This document shows positions 48,260 through 60,349 of a DNA stretch of 64,000 nucleotides, one piece after another. Within the stretch, counting starts at the first letter, position 1; every line of letters starts with the position of its first letter. Source of the stretch: Odontocerum albicorne (taxonomy: Eukaryota; Arthropoda; Insecta; Trichoptera; Odontoceridae); contig OX463842.1 of NCBI GenBank assembly GCA_949825065.1, positions 29,698,672 through 29,762,671 of the forward strand, read 5' to 3'. The position numbers and the translations under genes were made by a program. The notes under the pieces are model-generated. The model had not been told where the DNA came from. It made no database searches and was given only the letters and a program-made list of their open reading frames with translations.

Positions 48260-48480
48260 GCTTCAACTTGCGTGCTTGAACGAATTGGCTATCCCTTTTG
48301 AGGTTACAATAACTGTATTGTAAGATTTTCACGAAAAGTCTCTTGGTTGTAAATATAGTACAATACACCCTTCTAGCGGATGACCTAATTATTCTAAAAC
48401 AAAGGCAAAATGTGAAGGTTTATAGTTTGTAACTTTATCACTAAGTTGACGCGGGCTTTTCGACATGGCCTAATAAAGAT
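48260..48480 (+). pseudogene. Possible reverse-transcriptase scrap
   Basis: LNELAIPFEVTITVL followed 80 bases later by LADDLIILKQRQNV resembles the L-x-x-L-G-I-P and Y-A-D-D segments of LINE RTs in the right order, though too close together. Tentative. Confidence 0.25.
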
Positions 48481-48489
48481 TTTAAGCTA

Positions 48490-50590
48490 CAGGGCTGACC
48501 AAAAGATTTCAAAGGATCAATGGGGTAAGTGTGTATGCAAAAAAGATTCAACCAACAAAATATGTTTTAACATATTGTAATTAAAAATATTCCATCTGTC
48601 TTCAATGACAAAAGGTATTTCTCCATAACTCCCATTTTCTTGTCCTTTCAACCTTCCTTCTTCTTTCCCAATCTTGTGCGATATTTGTAAATATTTTGAT
48701 GAGCTTGTAAAGAGATTGGTTCATACATCTGGGAGATTACAAGCTTCATCTTTGGGATTTAATCCGGAGGTTTTTTTTAAACTTATAATAACGCCAGAAA
48801 CTATTAAATGCTTTTTTTTAATAGGTTTTCTAAAAATATGCTGTATCGAATGGGATAAACTACTATAATAATAAACTTCAATGCATGCTTTTTCATCTTG
48901 TCGAAACCGCAACTTATGTACTGCAAATCAGATGTCTTACCAAGCAGCTTATAGGGCTAAGTTTGAAATTCCTTAGAAGCAATACAGAGTTTATTTACCA
49001 ACAAAAACGTTCCATTAACAAAGTGTAAATTCTTAATTATTCCTAAATTGGAAAATTTGATAACTTCCATGAGATATAGTAGTAGAGGTTTTCGGTTTTC
49101 TCGTCTGATAATTTATTGGTAAACTATATAAAAATGAATATTTGTTTAGTGACATAACCTGCATCCAAAATAGGTCCATGTAGGTGCAGCCTAGTTCAAG
49201 GATTTTTAATTATTATTATTTTCTTAATAATAAAGAACTCCATAGTGATGTAGAAATGTCACAATCATTTTTCTAAAACATAACCACTCTATTTCTTCCT
49301 GCACTATTTTACATAATGTTCGAGATATACACGTAAAAACATTTGATTCGTAATATGTATTGTTAATGAATTCACTCAAAAAATCTTGTCGTACAAGTCC
49401 GTATTTGCTTGTTTTAAAATCCTCAATGATTTCAAAATAGGGTTTTCCCGCATATACTCGTATGCCTAATTCCAGGGATCTAAAAGCATGACCATTTTCC
49501 CTTCTTTGGCCTTAAAAATGTGTAATTCCCTTTCATGATATTGAATACAAAGACCTTTTTGTAGTTAAATTTAACAAAAGCTTTTTCCTTGAGATTGTTC
49601 AAATATGAGAAAAAATTGTATTTAGGGGGTGAATCTCAACAGATTACTTTCTTAATAACAGAAAAGAAATATTTTTAACACAGTATTCGTTGAAATTAAT
49701 GTTTTAGTCAATATGTATGACACGGAATTAAAATTTAGAAGGTTTCGATCGATTTTTTTTAAATTTTGATAAATAAGCGGTAGAAAAAAGTAGTGAAAAA
49801 AGATGTTTCAAAAACGCTCTTCAGATACATTCAATTTACTGAACAGCGCACTGTCCGAAAATAATAAGAAAAATAAATATGTATTATATATTAAAATGGA
49901 AAAATCTCCTTTTTTTAATATTTTCAATTTTACTCCCAGGAATTTCTTTATTTAGATTATGTGAACATTTATTTAGTAAATTCTGATAATGCGATGTTAC
50001 TATCGTGACTCGGGTTTCAAGCAACTTTTTTAAGCTCTTCGTCTGGAAAAACCGATGAAGAACTCGGAAAAAAAGTTCACAATTGAGTCGCGCTCATAAA
50101 ATTAATTGCTGAGTTTACAAAGTAGATCTTATCGAACTATGAGCATTACACTTTTTAAAGTTTGATTGAAAATTATTCATGATTTTCTCTTGTTGAATAT
50201 TAAATCGATTACTTAGCTTAACGAGATGGAAAAATCATGCTCAAATATAATGTCCTGAAGACACCTGACATCATGATATTTTTTTCAAGCAAATATATTT
50301 AAAATCAGTAAAACAAGAAATTAATTTGACATGTGATTTTTGAAAAAAAAAATTTGATGGATATTTGTTGAAAATAAAGAAAAACTATGTAATATGTTGT
50401 CAGGAAAGAAGGTTCGCATTTCTCGGAGAGATGTCGTTTGGACAAAATTCTCGTTGCTTATTTCATTGCAAACGCGCTGTATGTTATATTTTGAAAAGTA
50501 ATAGTTAAGTGCATTTATTGGCCATTGTTTACGTAAATTACTAGAACGTTATTTTGGCGTCATTTTGAAGATGGAATAAAACAAAAAGTT
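48490..50590. other. Mostly featureless; degraded SINE-1 head near 48905-48960
   Basis: About 2 kb of AT-rich DNA. AACTTATGTACTGCAAATCA and ATGTCTTACCAAGCAGC recall the reversed SINE-1 head. An octamer lies at 49455. No coding frame is supported. Confidence 0.4.
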
Positions 50591-50599
50591 TTTTTCGGT

Positions 50600-51325
50600 G
50601 CTTGATGCTCTTGTACCACCGGAAAGAAAATAATGCGTAATAAAAAAAAGTATGTAGTGTTTGGCGATGATGCAGTAAGCGATCGTGTGTGTCAAATGTG
50701 GTTATGTCCCTTGAAGATGGAGTCCACTTTGAAAGTCCAAAAAAAATCTGATGACGATCAAATCAAGGATTTGATTGAGTATACCCACGTTCTACGACAC
50801 GAGAGATTACTGTGATACTGAAAAAATAAAAAACTATCGTCCACGAGCATTTGAAACCATTTTGCAATTGAATTTGGCCTTAAAATATGAAATTACTTTC
50901 CTGACCACCTATTATTTTTATCAATTAAAAAAATGATTTCAGAGTAATTGTAATATACTCGTATAATTTGAGTTTAATTTACTTTGAAAGAAAATATTTA
51001 TGAAATACGAAAGAAACTACAAAGCTCCCTTATGAGCAATTAAAAATATTAGTTTTATCAACATAGCCTTATAGCTTATTGTTAATTTAGATCTGCAATA
51101 TTTTGTGGTTTTTAGTCTTATATTTAATTGATATTTATTATATTTAAAATCATGTTGGTGGACTGTAGCAGGTACTGCCCACTACGAATTGTTCAACACA
51201 GGCAAAACAATTACGGGAGAGATCTACTCTATAAAGCTCGAGCGTATACCAACACTTCGATTGAATAATGAAAATAAAGTGTTTTTCTGACGACGAAAAA
51301 CACGTTATTCTTCATTATCAATAAC
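50600..51325 (+). pseudogene. Mariner transposase pseudogene with internal deletion
   Basis: LMLLYHRKENNA opens the HTH, then FGDDAVSDRVCQMWLCPLKM, KKSDDDQIKDLIEYTHVLRH (family DDDQIKALIE...) and LLYEKI-type remnants. After an unrelated or deleted interval (about 50890-51120) it resumes with CWWTVAGTAHYELFNTGKTI and TGEIYSIKLERI, then NNENKVFF, and a frameshifted LFFIINNSRSS standing for the family's HHDNARPH. The order is right, but the span is about 725 bases where an intact ORF needs about 1,050. The CVWW...HYEL wording places it in a different mariner lineage from the other two. Confidence 0.8.
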
Positions 51326-51600
51326 TCAAGGTCGTCCAGGAGGGGGTGAATCTTCAAGCGATTCATCACAAGAATATTTTTTTAAAACCACTTATGTAAG
51401 GGAACGTTCTAAGATCACTCCATATACCATACATATTATGCTATAATTCATAAAGCCAACATGATCGCATTACATTAGGTTTACATGACATTTTAAAAGT
51501 GTTTAAAATCCCAAGAAAAAACACATACCATAAAAAATACGGATTGACTGATGCATATCTGATGCTAAATTACATCGTTAAAAACTCGTGCTCTGCAACT

Positions 51601-51817
51601 CGCAAGATACAAATTGCACTTTCCAGATTTCACGCCGAACAGCAGCGTGAAGAAACCCTCCAGCACCACATCCTCGCTTGAACCGTCAAGTTCTATAAAA
51701 AACCAACAAAATCACCGCAATCCCCTAATCACTATCCTGGGGGCTTACGAGAGTAAATCCGAACTACTTTTCTGTTGTAAGCACAGACTTCCGAAGCATA
51801 ATCTGTTGCTTGACTAG
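51601..51817 (+). other. GC-rich segment open in two frames, possible terminal exon
   Basis: After TGCACTTTCCAG (51626) one frame reads FTPNSSVKKPSSTTSSLEPS, SSIKNQQNHRNPLITILGAY and ends HRLPKHNLLLD before TAG at 51815. An overlapping frame reads ATRKIQIALSRFHAEQQREE before a TGA. Only one can be real. GC is near 50 percent against about 30 around it. No domain is recognised; a donor-like GAGA/GTAAAT lies at about 51751. Confidence 0.25.
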
Positions 51818-51829
51818 TCCACACACAGT

Positions 51830-52310
51830 ATTAGCTGGGAAGACCAAGGTCTGAGTGAATGTAATGGAGTAACATACAAGTAGCCTGAACGAATGGATTT
51901 GTTCTTGCTAAATAATAAGTTGTAAGAATTGTTATCTAGTTATAAGTAGTATATAGGTGTTAAATAATTCTAAGAAATCATATATTAAGATTATAAAAAT
52001 AAAAATAAAATGACAGGAAGGAAATTAAAATTAAATTAGTTCACAATAATAATATTATATATAAATAAGATTAGTTAAGATATAAATTTGTTTGTAGGTA
52101 TAGCCTTTGGCAAATATTTGTACCATATATGATATTATATTACTTTGTTAAATAAAAAAAAAGATACAAGTTGCTGTAGCGAACTCGGCCGAATATCGCT
52201 GAATAATTTTGTTTACCTACCATTGAACCCACAAGAAATTATCAAAAACACACAAAATAATAAAATGCTACCAACATAGTTAAAAACTAATATGATAGAT
52301 ATATTTTTGC
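51830..52310. other. No recognisable feature
   Basis: AT-rich and closed. Confidence 0.4.
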
Positions 52311-52314
52311 TGAT

Positions 52315-52510
52315 AGTTTTCAAATCTCATAAGGGCTGTTCAGATTTTTTTTGCATTGCTTGTGTGTTTATCATATATGTGAATTTCGAGGGTGTAAGTC
52401 AACTGTCTCAGAACAGGTAATCAGGTTAGTGAGATAGCTGGTAAAATATGTTTATCTTAGACGTAGTATTATGAGTAAAATTATTAAAATAGAATTATGT
52501 TATCATTTGA
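52315..52510 (+). repeat. Dispersed repeat R6, copy 2
   Basis: Pairs with 8270-8440 (GTGTAAGTCAACTGTCTCAG, AACAGGTAATC, GTTTATCTTAGACG, GTAAAATTATT). It lies 35 bases before a SINE-2. Confidence 0.55.
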
Positions 52511-52544
52511 AAAAAAATACACACGTATATATTTTTTTTAATGA

Positions 52545-52705
52545 ATAGATATGACCGAAGTCATAGGTATCCTTATACCCTCGAACACTAGGCGAAAGAA
52601 GGGCCGTGTCGTTCGAGGGGAGTAGCACAGCACGGGGTTTGAACCGACGCCCTTCCACATGGAAGTCCAGTGCGTTACCGTGCGGCCATGCACCTCAATA
52701 TTCAG
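52545..52705 (-). repeat. SINE-2 copy
   Basis: Minus strand: GGTGCATGGCCGCACGGTAA (box A region), GGAAGGGCGTCGGTTCAAAC (box B region), then ATGACTTCGGTCATATC as in 8762-9130. The 3' part is missing. Confidence 0.7.
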
Positions 52706-52709
52706 AAAG

Positions 52710-53165
52710 TTTTCAGGTAAAAAAGGCTTAGAAGTTATAATTATTGTTGTGTTGACAACAAAGCCTTAAAAGAGATATTAATTTTACAAAATGTATATAG
52801 ATTTCTTTTGTTATACTCATAATTCACCTTTTAATCTTTCACACATGTCTTGACCTTATATTTTGGGGTATTTACTTTTCAAACATTATTCGAAATTGTG
52901 AAAACACTGAGAGTGAGATGTTGAATGTCTTGATTGAACAACAAAGATGAATAATGGATTTAGATTGAAAAAAAACTAGAGTAAGTTATGAATGTTAACT
53001 GTAAGGAAATTCAAAATTCGTTTGAAATATTTAATAGCTAAGGGCATAAATTTGCTTTCGGATGAATTGAAGTCATACTGAACCAAAATGCTCAATCGAA
53101 TTAAAGGCAAATCGCAATAGCAACGAAAATTAGTTATGGAATATCTATAAAATACTCATATATCG
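52710..53165. other. No recognisable feature
   Basis: AT-rich and closed. Confidence 0.4.
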
Positions 53166-53168
53166 TTG

Positions 53169-53391
53169 GGTAAGGTTAGGTTAGATTCAGTTCAGTTCGA
53201 TCCCACCACCACCCACGCTGTTATGGGGGACAAAATAAGTCCCCGTCTAGCGCGATCTATACTAGAAGATCGAAATTGTCTTTACTGTTTTTATGGGCGC
53301 GACGTCATGTAGTGACGAAGAAGAAACTGCCCAAAGAGACTCCCTCTCCGATGGCGACACACCTGAAAATTCTGGTAAGGTTTGGTTAGAT
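53169..53391 (+). other. GC-rich segment bracketed by an 18-bp direct repeat; possible start exon
   Basis: GGTAAGGTTAGGTTAGAT (53169-53186) and GGTAAGGTTTGGTTAGAT (53374-53391) flank a GC-richer 187-base core. Inside, ATG 53293 opens 27 codons reading MGATSCSDEEETAQRDSLSD then GDTPENS, stopping at a donor-like CTG/GTAAGG. That looks like a first coding exon, but the donor falls inside the direct repeat, which favours a short mobile insertion with a target duplication. The repeat contains TTAGG units as in insect telomeres. Unresolved. Confidence 0.35.
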
Positions 53392-53404
53392 AATTTATTA
53401 CTGT

Positions 53405-53810
53405 AAATGATTCATATATACACATACATACTATCACGCCATCTCCCTGTCGGGGTAGGCAGAGACGAAAAAGCGCCAGATTTTCCTATCTCGACATACA
53501 TCCTTTACTTCTTCCACATTCATACACTTCTCAAACAGATCCTACGACTTCTCTGACTTTTACATTTTCTTCTTTCAAAATATCACACACTTGATCCAAT
53601 CATACATTTGATCAAATTATACACTTGATCCAATCGTACACTTGATCCAATCATACACTTCATCCAATCATACTTTACTTGATCTTCCTCTACTACGCCT
53701 TCTACTCATATTTGCACTTCTTATTAGTTTTCATTAATTTCTTTCATAAGTCCAAACCATCTTAGCACGCTGTTCTTCATATACATCAGCCTTAAGTTTA
53801 CATTCCTTCC
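53405..53810 (-). pseudogene. LINE-B 3' fragment with an internal 17-bp array
   Basis: Minus strand ends GCCTACCCCGACAGGGAG and GTATGTATGTG. Coding wording includes KYDWIKC-type repeats, YGMYMKNSVLRWFG and YEEGM. Within it the 17-base unit ACTTGATCCAATCATAC is repeated about five times at about 53588-53672, an in-element expansion absent from the other copies. Confidence 0.65.
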
Positions 53811-53814
53811 TCAT

Positions 53815-54060
53815 AACATATCTACATACACACCATCAAATCATTTCTCTGTTGGGGTAGACAGAGAGGACAGAACACCAAACTTTCCTGTCACGACACA
53901 TTTCCTTGGTCTATTTCATATTCATACATTTAAAACAGTTCCTCCTGTTTTTCGTAACCCTTTTGTTTCCATTTTTTAAATTATACTCACTTGGTTCAAA
54001 AATACTTTTAACTGTTGACTTCTATCACAACTCTCACTCCATCTTGCCAGTCTTTCGTCA
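53815..54060 (-). pseudogene. Second LINE-B 3' fragment, same orientation
   Basis: A fresh 3' end starts at CATACACACCATCAAATCAT, then TCTGTTGGGGTAGACAGAGA, the LINE-B 3' consensus. It lies head-to-tail behind the previous copy, so LINE-B inserted twice at nearly one place, or the region duplicated. Confidence 0.55.
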
Positions 54061-54754
54061 CCTGTCTGTTCAATATGTCTATACTACTTCATCGTATTAT
54101 TTTTACCCTACTTTACACACCAGTTTTTAGTATATATTAATCCTTAAAAATACTTATCTCATTCCGTCTTAGTGTACGAATTCACTCAACTCTATTAATT
54201 AATCTTCCATGGCATTATTTTGGCAGTGAATTCACTAAAATTAAACTCATTACAAAGAAGAATTACATTTAACATTTTTTTCCAACATTATATAATTTAA
54301 CTAATTTAATATTCTTTATCTACGTTTGAATTTGATTATTCTTCTTTACATATAAAATATTACATGGCATGAAAATGATTAAATACTATAAAGCTTCTGA
54401 ACTAGTAATTTTCCTAAACAAAGATAAATATTGTAGATCCTTAAACACAAAACTAATTTACAATAAATTTGGTGAATCCATTGTTTCAGAGTGAAAATAA
54501 TTTTGATCAGTGCTTGTTAACCTTTTTGAGCCGTGACCCAAATGAGTGTATTAATTTTGGTTTCGTAACTAAATTAAAGATACTCGGTTAATTTGGCGTG
54601 ACTACGGAAGGATGTTTCAAGATTTATCAGATATGTATTCTACCATCCTTATTTACGTTTAAGAGAGAATCGATAAAATATTACATATATTGTTTTTTTT
54701 ATAAAATAAATAAAACAATTTTTTTTTTATTTTGTATTTCCCACTGATTTATTT

Positions 54755-54960
54755 GAGTTCATTGCCGGTTTCAAAGATCTCCGACTTCCTCGCCAGGTGA
54801 AGATGAACTTAATTGTCTTAAATATATTATTTATAGTTAAGGCATTAACATTGTGGAGTTTTAAATTCATTTTTATTTGTTTTATCCAATACTGTTTATT
54901 CCACATAAAGTGGAATAAATAGTGTTTGATAAAAGAAATTACAATGTCTTAAATATATTT
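54755..54960 (+). repeat. Dispersed repeat R4, copy 2, in palindromic double form
   Basis: GTTAAGGCATTAACATTGTG at 54837 matches copy 1 at 4222, continuing to ACTGTTTATTCCAC. There the sequence turns round: TTTATCCAATACTGTTTATT then CCAC (54881-54904) and GTGGAATAAATAGTGTTTGA then TAAA (54910-54933) pair 21 of 24 around ATAAA. So two R4 pieces lie head to head. Confidence 0.65.
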
Positions 54961-55379
54961 TTTTAATTGTAAGTTACAGGAGAGGGGGATGGGAGTAGTG
55001 GCCGATAAGCGGAGGGGAGCACGTAGGCGTCAAAAGGATGGTTTTTGAACAGGAAACATATTTAGTCGAGGACTATTATTGAAATTAAATTTTAAATAAA
55101 AAATAAGTCTTATATTTGTTTTATTAAAAAAATGGTCAACATGACACCACAAAGTGAAATAAATGTATTTTCTAAGATTCAAGAAATAAATATAACATAA
55201 CTTAGAATATCCTTTTCAATTTTCCTTTCATTCCCTTTCTTATCACTAAATGAATTCATTTTCTTTAATTCTACTATTATTGATAAAGATGTCATTTATT
55301 CATTTTATTTTACTTAAATTTAAACGATTTTTTTTGTAATTTTTTGTAAAACCTGTCATGGATTAAAATAATTTAATGT

Positions 55380-55470
55380 TTCCAGGATGAGCTGGTATGT
55401 TGGAAGAAATTTCTGAATAGTATCTGTATAGTATAAGCTCGCCAGGTGTACCATGTTTAACAATGTAAAA
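55380..55470 (+). repeat. SINE-1 T1 tail fragment
   Basis: GTTGGAAGAAATTTCTG and AAGCTCGCCAGGTGTACC recall the T1 tail; the head is missing. Confidence 0.4.
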
Positions 55471-55479
55471 AAAATATTG

Positions 55480-56500
55480 GAAATCATATAAATAAAAATT
55501 AATAAAATAATACATAGGAGTATATATAACAAACAAATAAATGTTATATTTTAGTGTTACAAACTATGTTTCTTTTGTTAACAATATTTTATCATATTGA
55601 TGTGAACAGTGAATGAATGGTGAAAGCTAATCAAATATTGGTGTTAATAAAAAAGGCTGTATGTACCTTAGGTAATCTTCAAGCTGCTGCCTGTTTCACT
55701 ATTTGATTTTTGTTATACATTTTTTTTAAAAACCCTGACTTGCACATATAATTTAATATCAATGTTTCATTAACAAACGTTGACTTTTAAATTTCCAATA
55801 TAATCAAAATGCACTAAAAAATTGGTGATTTGGTTAAAATTACATGGTCACTTAGTATTTCGATGAGTTGCTCTTATTGGTTATTCATATTAACAAAATC
55901 TGCATGCAAGTAGTTATCTTTAAAATTAAATGGAATCCGTACCCAATTATATTTGATATTTCCTTCAGGGATATACCTAATAAATTCTACAAATTAATGT
56001 ATTAGTTTTTCTAAATGTCGTTTGTTATTTCGCAAACTTGTGACATCTTACTATGCAAAGATATTAAAATATTGTTAGTGTTTAAAATATTTTGCAATTC
56101 AAATTGACGACCACGTCAATTTCGGGTCGCGACTCATATGTTAAGAAACTATGCTTTAAAGGACTACAAAAATATAATCTTTCCGAAATTTTTGAGAAAA
56201 ATCTTACCTTGGATTTTTTTCTTAAGATATTTTGTGTTTTATTAGAAGCACAAGATTATATTTGTTCATTTGGTTTATATTGAGAATTTTATAAACTTAA
56301 ACTGCAAATTGCTTTTTCTTTTCATTAAATTAAAATGCTAATTTTATGAACCATTTATGAAGCCGAATTATTAGTTTCCATGTTTCAAAAGGAAATTCTT
56401 CATTTTTAATAGAAATGAAATTCTTTGTTTTCTTTTATTAAAATAATAATTGAATTTAAGTAGAATTACTTGAAAAACCTCATACTCGTAGCTTTTAATG
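55480..56500. other. No recognisable feature besides the hAT-like right end
   Basis: AT-rich. The 63-codon frame at 56092 starts inside the terminal-repeat wording and has no domain. Confidence 0.4.
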
Positions 56501-56507
56501 GAGTAAT

Positions 56508-56600
56508 AATTTGGCGTTGCCTAGTTGAAAGGTCTCCATCTGGTGGTTTTGGTTTCGATTATTGATGTTACTAAAAACAAAAAGATTCTGGATTAAATAG
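56508..56600 (+). repeat. SINE-1 head, degraded
   Basis: GGCGTTGCCTAGTTGAAAGG and GGTTTCGATTATTGATG recall the SINE-1 boxes. Confidence 0.35.
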
Positions 56601-56609
56601 TTCGTCATG

Positions 56610-57885
56610 TTTACATTACTGTTCCCGCGCTCCGTAAAAGTTTAGTAGATAAATTCCATCTCATACAAAGCGATGCCTTGTTTCCTCGATTAGCTTAAAA
56701 CAGATAAAATATGAATTTGTTTCTTCTTTTACATGTTCAATTGTGATTATAATTAAGGAAGTAATCTCCCTCTGCTTTCTTTTCTGAGATTGAGTGGTAA
56801 TTTAAAGATATTATCTCAAATCCAATTTCACAATCTAGCCTTAAGTAATACTTATAAAAATGCATTTAAAGTGATCAATTCATAGTTCAAAAGAAAAGAA
56901 AAATCGTTTCTGTGTATTTGAATATAAATTTATGCATGTGAATCCATATTTATTAAGATACGCTTAAGATAAAACTTCCATGGTACAATCTTTGATAGAA
57001 ACCGGCAAACTATGTGAGATCAGAAAAATGGGTGCTTTGAGCTCAACAAAAAACGCCAATAAGATACTGAATGGAAAATTTGAAAATCGTGTTGAGGTAT
57101 ATTTAATATTTGATTATCAAGATTGTGTCACATCACACTTTTGTTGTACAAAATAACTAGACGAATTTCGTGTTAAACACAATACAACGATGCAAATTTT
57201 GTGTTAAAGAGTAAATTCTTCTTATCAACTGAAACAAATTAAAAGCTCCAAGAGCAGTAACAGAATGAGATCCATTGATTGAGGAACATCAATAATCATT
57301 CACTATACCAGAATAGAATATGAGCGTCTTACAATTAGACAATGAAAGTTGTCTATTGTTTTGCTTTTATTCATTTTTTAGTTAAATATAATTGATATTT
57401 GGTTAATCAAAACTTTTTTGGGCAATCGGTAATCTTTTGTTAATCCATTATAATTACCACAAATAAACGGCCATCAAACAAAAGCTTTATATTATCTCTT
57501 AAGTACTGAGCATTACGTCAAAATAACTACTAAATATTCAAATACTGAATTTGAGCACAGTGATTTAAATCCCAGTAAAGGATAGAGAAGTTAGCAATGG
57601 TGAAATTCATTCAGAAATTTGTTAAGACCATTTTGGTTGGTTATAGAACTATTCTAACAGAAGTGCAACTTGAAATAGAGACCAGGCAAGAAATGTACTT
57701 GTATATCTACAAAATTGCAGAGTGAAGTGTTTTAACTAGAGATATGTCGAGTTGTTTACTATGATTGAACCTTAAATAAAATCTGACATATTTTAGTTTG
57801 AAGCCAAAAAATATTATATTTTTTTAGGAAAGCACAATGATTTGTGATTTAAAATATCGCATTTCTTTTAAAATGTCTTATAGAG
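56610..57885. other. No recognisable feature
   Basis: About 1.3 kb, AT-rich and closed. Confidence 0.4.
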
Positions 57886-57889
57886 CAAC

Positions 57890-58250
57890 AATATATGACA
57901 GAATAAATAATGAAGCGATAAAGGATTAATGTGAACTTAAGGCTGTCGTGTTAAGTGGGATGAAGAAGAAGTTTAAGAATATAGAACGAATTAATGAAGA
58001 AAGACAAATAAACAAATATACACTGTAAATGTGATAAGAAGGTAGAAGAAGACCATGAAAACTAGGATTAGATTAAGTGAATGATATTTTGAAAGAAGAA
58101 AATGTAAATCTCAGAGAAAGCGTAGATTTGGCATGATGGGGGCTTTTATATATACCGGAAACGAAAGATGTATGTTGAGATAGGAAAGTCTGATTTTTTA
58201 TCCTCTCTGTCTACTCTGATAGGGTAATGAACGGCGTGATGTTTTGTATT
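57890..58250 (+). pseudogene. LINE-B 3' fragment
   Basis: TATATGACAGAATAAATAAT and GTGAACTTAAGGCTG match 29620-29680; later AGGTAGAAGAAGACCATG (GRRRP-type), GATGTATGTTGAGATAGG and CTGTCTACTCTGATAGG are the usual 3' blocks. Strongly decayed. Confidence 0.6.
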
Positions 58251-58259
58251 TATTTAAAT

Positions 58260-59000
58260 GTATGAAAGTCTTTATACATGGAAAATAATGACGATTTTTT
58301 TTACCAGCTTGGAATCTTAATACTTCTTAAGTTCAGGTAAGTTTTGTTCCACAATAATGAATAAGAGGATTCATACTATTAACGATTAAAAATTGTCGAT
58401 TAAAATGATGGATACTTACAATTATTGGAGGTAAAAGAAAATCTAAAACCAAAATTAATATAACAAATAGTAAGCTATGTTACGACTGTTGGTATTTTGA
58501 TTAGTTATATGTTTATAAACCGTCACTACGTTGAGTCTTGGAGAAGTTGTTTCCTTTTATTGAGAAAAAGTAATTTATTACTTTTCAATAAAATATTTAT
58601 CGGGCATATGCGATTTTTTTTGCAAGAGTGATATTACTAAAAATACTAGAGCTTTAATCATATATACTTTATTTGGATTACTTATCAGATATCTGACATT
58701 TGAAGACATATATTATTACTGATTTCGGCTCTTCACGTCAATTTTGAACATTTTATTTAGTCAATGAAGATAATGAAGAATTTAAAAAATCCTCGTGTTG
58801 AAATTGAAAAGCAACAAAATAATTAGAAACTCGTCGAGTCCAATAAGGTATTTGAGAGAAAAACATTGCACAGACTTTGGTGTTATATACATTCTTCAAA
58901 AATATATCAAAATTTCCCATCATACGGAATATAGTTTTGTTCGCCATAACGTCAAACTTAAATCGAGTGTTTGTATTTTTCTTAAAAAAAATTCCAAAAT
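58260..59000. other. No recognisable feature
   Basis: AT-rich up to the (AT)n run. Confidence 0.4.
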
Positions 59001-59005
59001 ACAGG

Positions 59006-59252
<247 letters not shown>

Positions 59253-59754
59253 TATTTGGGCATTAAAAAAGTACTAGAAAATGTGAAACGAAAAATGTTG
59301 AAAACTATTTATGGAAAAAAATAATTCTCCTTTGATCCGGCATATTTTCATGTGCGAGTATAGCCTTCAGGAATCTGTCTCTCTAACCGATTGCGGGCTT
59401 GGCATACTCGAGATACCTGAGCAGTTCACCAACACCCCTTTCCTTTCCTCATTTTCCCGTTGGTGATCCCATTTGTTTACTTAATTCTCAATAACTGGTT
59501 ACCGACTCCCCAAATACACACCGTGCCTTGTTCTCATCATAGTATCTTACACAGTTCCCACGTCTTACAACCGTCGGCTTGTAAAACTAAGAAACTCAGT
59601 ATATCGAAATTTCATAACAAAACAGCCGCGACAATGCACTTCTCTATCTAGCAGCATCGGTTATACTTTTCGTGGTAATCCAGAAACTAATTTAAGGTTC
59701 AGACCAGCTTACAGGATTTCGGAAGGGAAATAGAAGAGTACACAATGTGTGAAA

Positions 59755-60345
59755 AATATTAAATTGGTTAATAACGTGGAATGTTGAAACTCTTACAGAA
59801 GTGATGAGAAAATAAAGGAAATATTTAGCACGTTTACAAGAAATAAATTGTAAAACACAAACTTGGATTAATGTTAATATCTGGAGTGTGAAAAACAAAG
59901 AGTGCAAACTGTATTTCCAAGGGTATTACAATAAAACTACCATGACAATAAAACTACCATGACAATGGTTTAAACATTTCAGGGTCAATGATAGACTAAT
60001 GATGATTAAGATAGTGATATGTAGCACTGTTTAGCATTGTTTATACTCATGTTCCACAAGCTGGATGTTATCAAGAAGCAAACACTAAATTCTGGTTAGA
60101 CATGGGAGAACTTCTCCAAAGCCTACCAGATAATGAAATGCTACCAATTGAGGTAAATTTGATTTGACAGGCGAGAAAAACAAATTCTGTTTACAAACTA
60201 ATGCCGGTTTTGGTTTTAGCTGGATAAACCATTTCGGGGAGGAACTTCGGGGCACAGTAGTTGCTATATTCCTGTTAACTTGGTTAATAATTACATGCTT
60301 TAAATATACATATAAGGTCCTTTCTGTGGAATCATTAACAATTGT
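59755..60345 (+). pseudogene. LINE endonuclease-domain pseudogene, probably LINE-B
   Basis: Reads ITWNVETLTEVMRK (family ITTWNVRTL), then LQEI (catalytic glutamate in the QET-like box), DRLMMIKIVI, SIVYTHVPQAGCYQEANTKF, WLDMGELLQSLPDNEMLP (where G-D-x-N follows, here lost) and TNAGFGFSWINHFGEELRGT, VVAIFLLTWLIIT. This is the apurinic-type endonuclease of an RTE-like LINE in order, with stops and shifts. The preceding 59370-59650, with TKKLSISKFHNK, may be its 5' end. The RT part is absent. Confidence 0.6.
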
Positions 60346-60349
60346 ATAT

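Larger units (their letters stand above)
54525..56150. mobile_element. Possible hAT-like element defined by inverted termini
   Basis: GTTAACCTTTTTGAGCCGTG then ACCC at about 54527 is the inverse of GGGTCGCGACTCATATGTTA then AG at about 56123 (shared GAG-C/T-CG-T/C-GACCC and TTAAC). Ends of this wording occur on hAT-type DNA transposons. The 1.6 kb between contains an R4 copy and a SINE tail but no transposase frame. The termini could belong to a decayed non-autonomous element. Confidence 0.35.

Noticed and set aside
53168..53186. Telomere repeat array
   Set aside because: Only two or three TTAGG-like units; too short for a telomere or an interstitial telomeric block.
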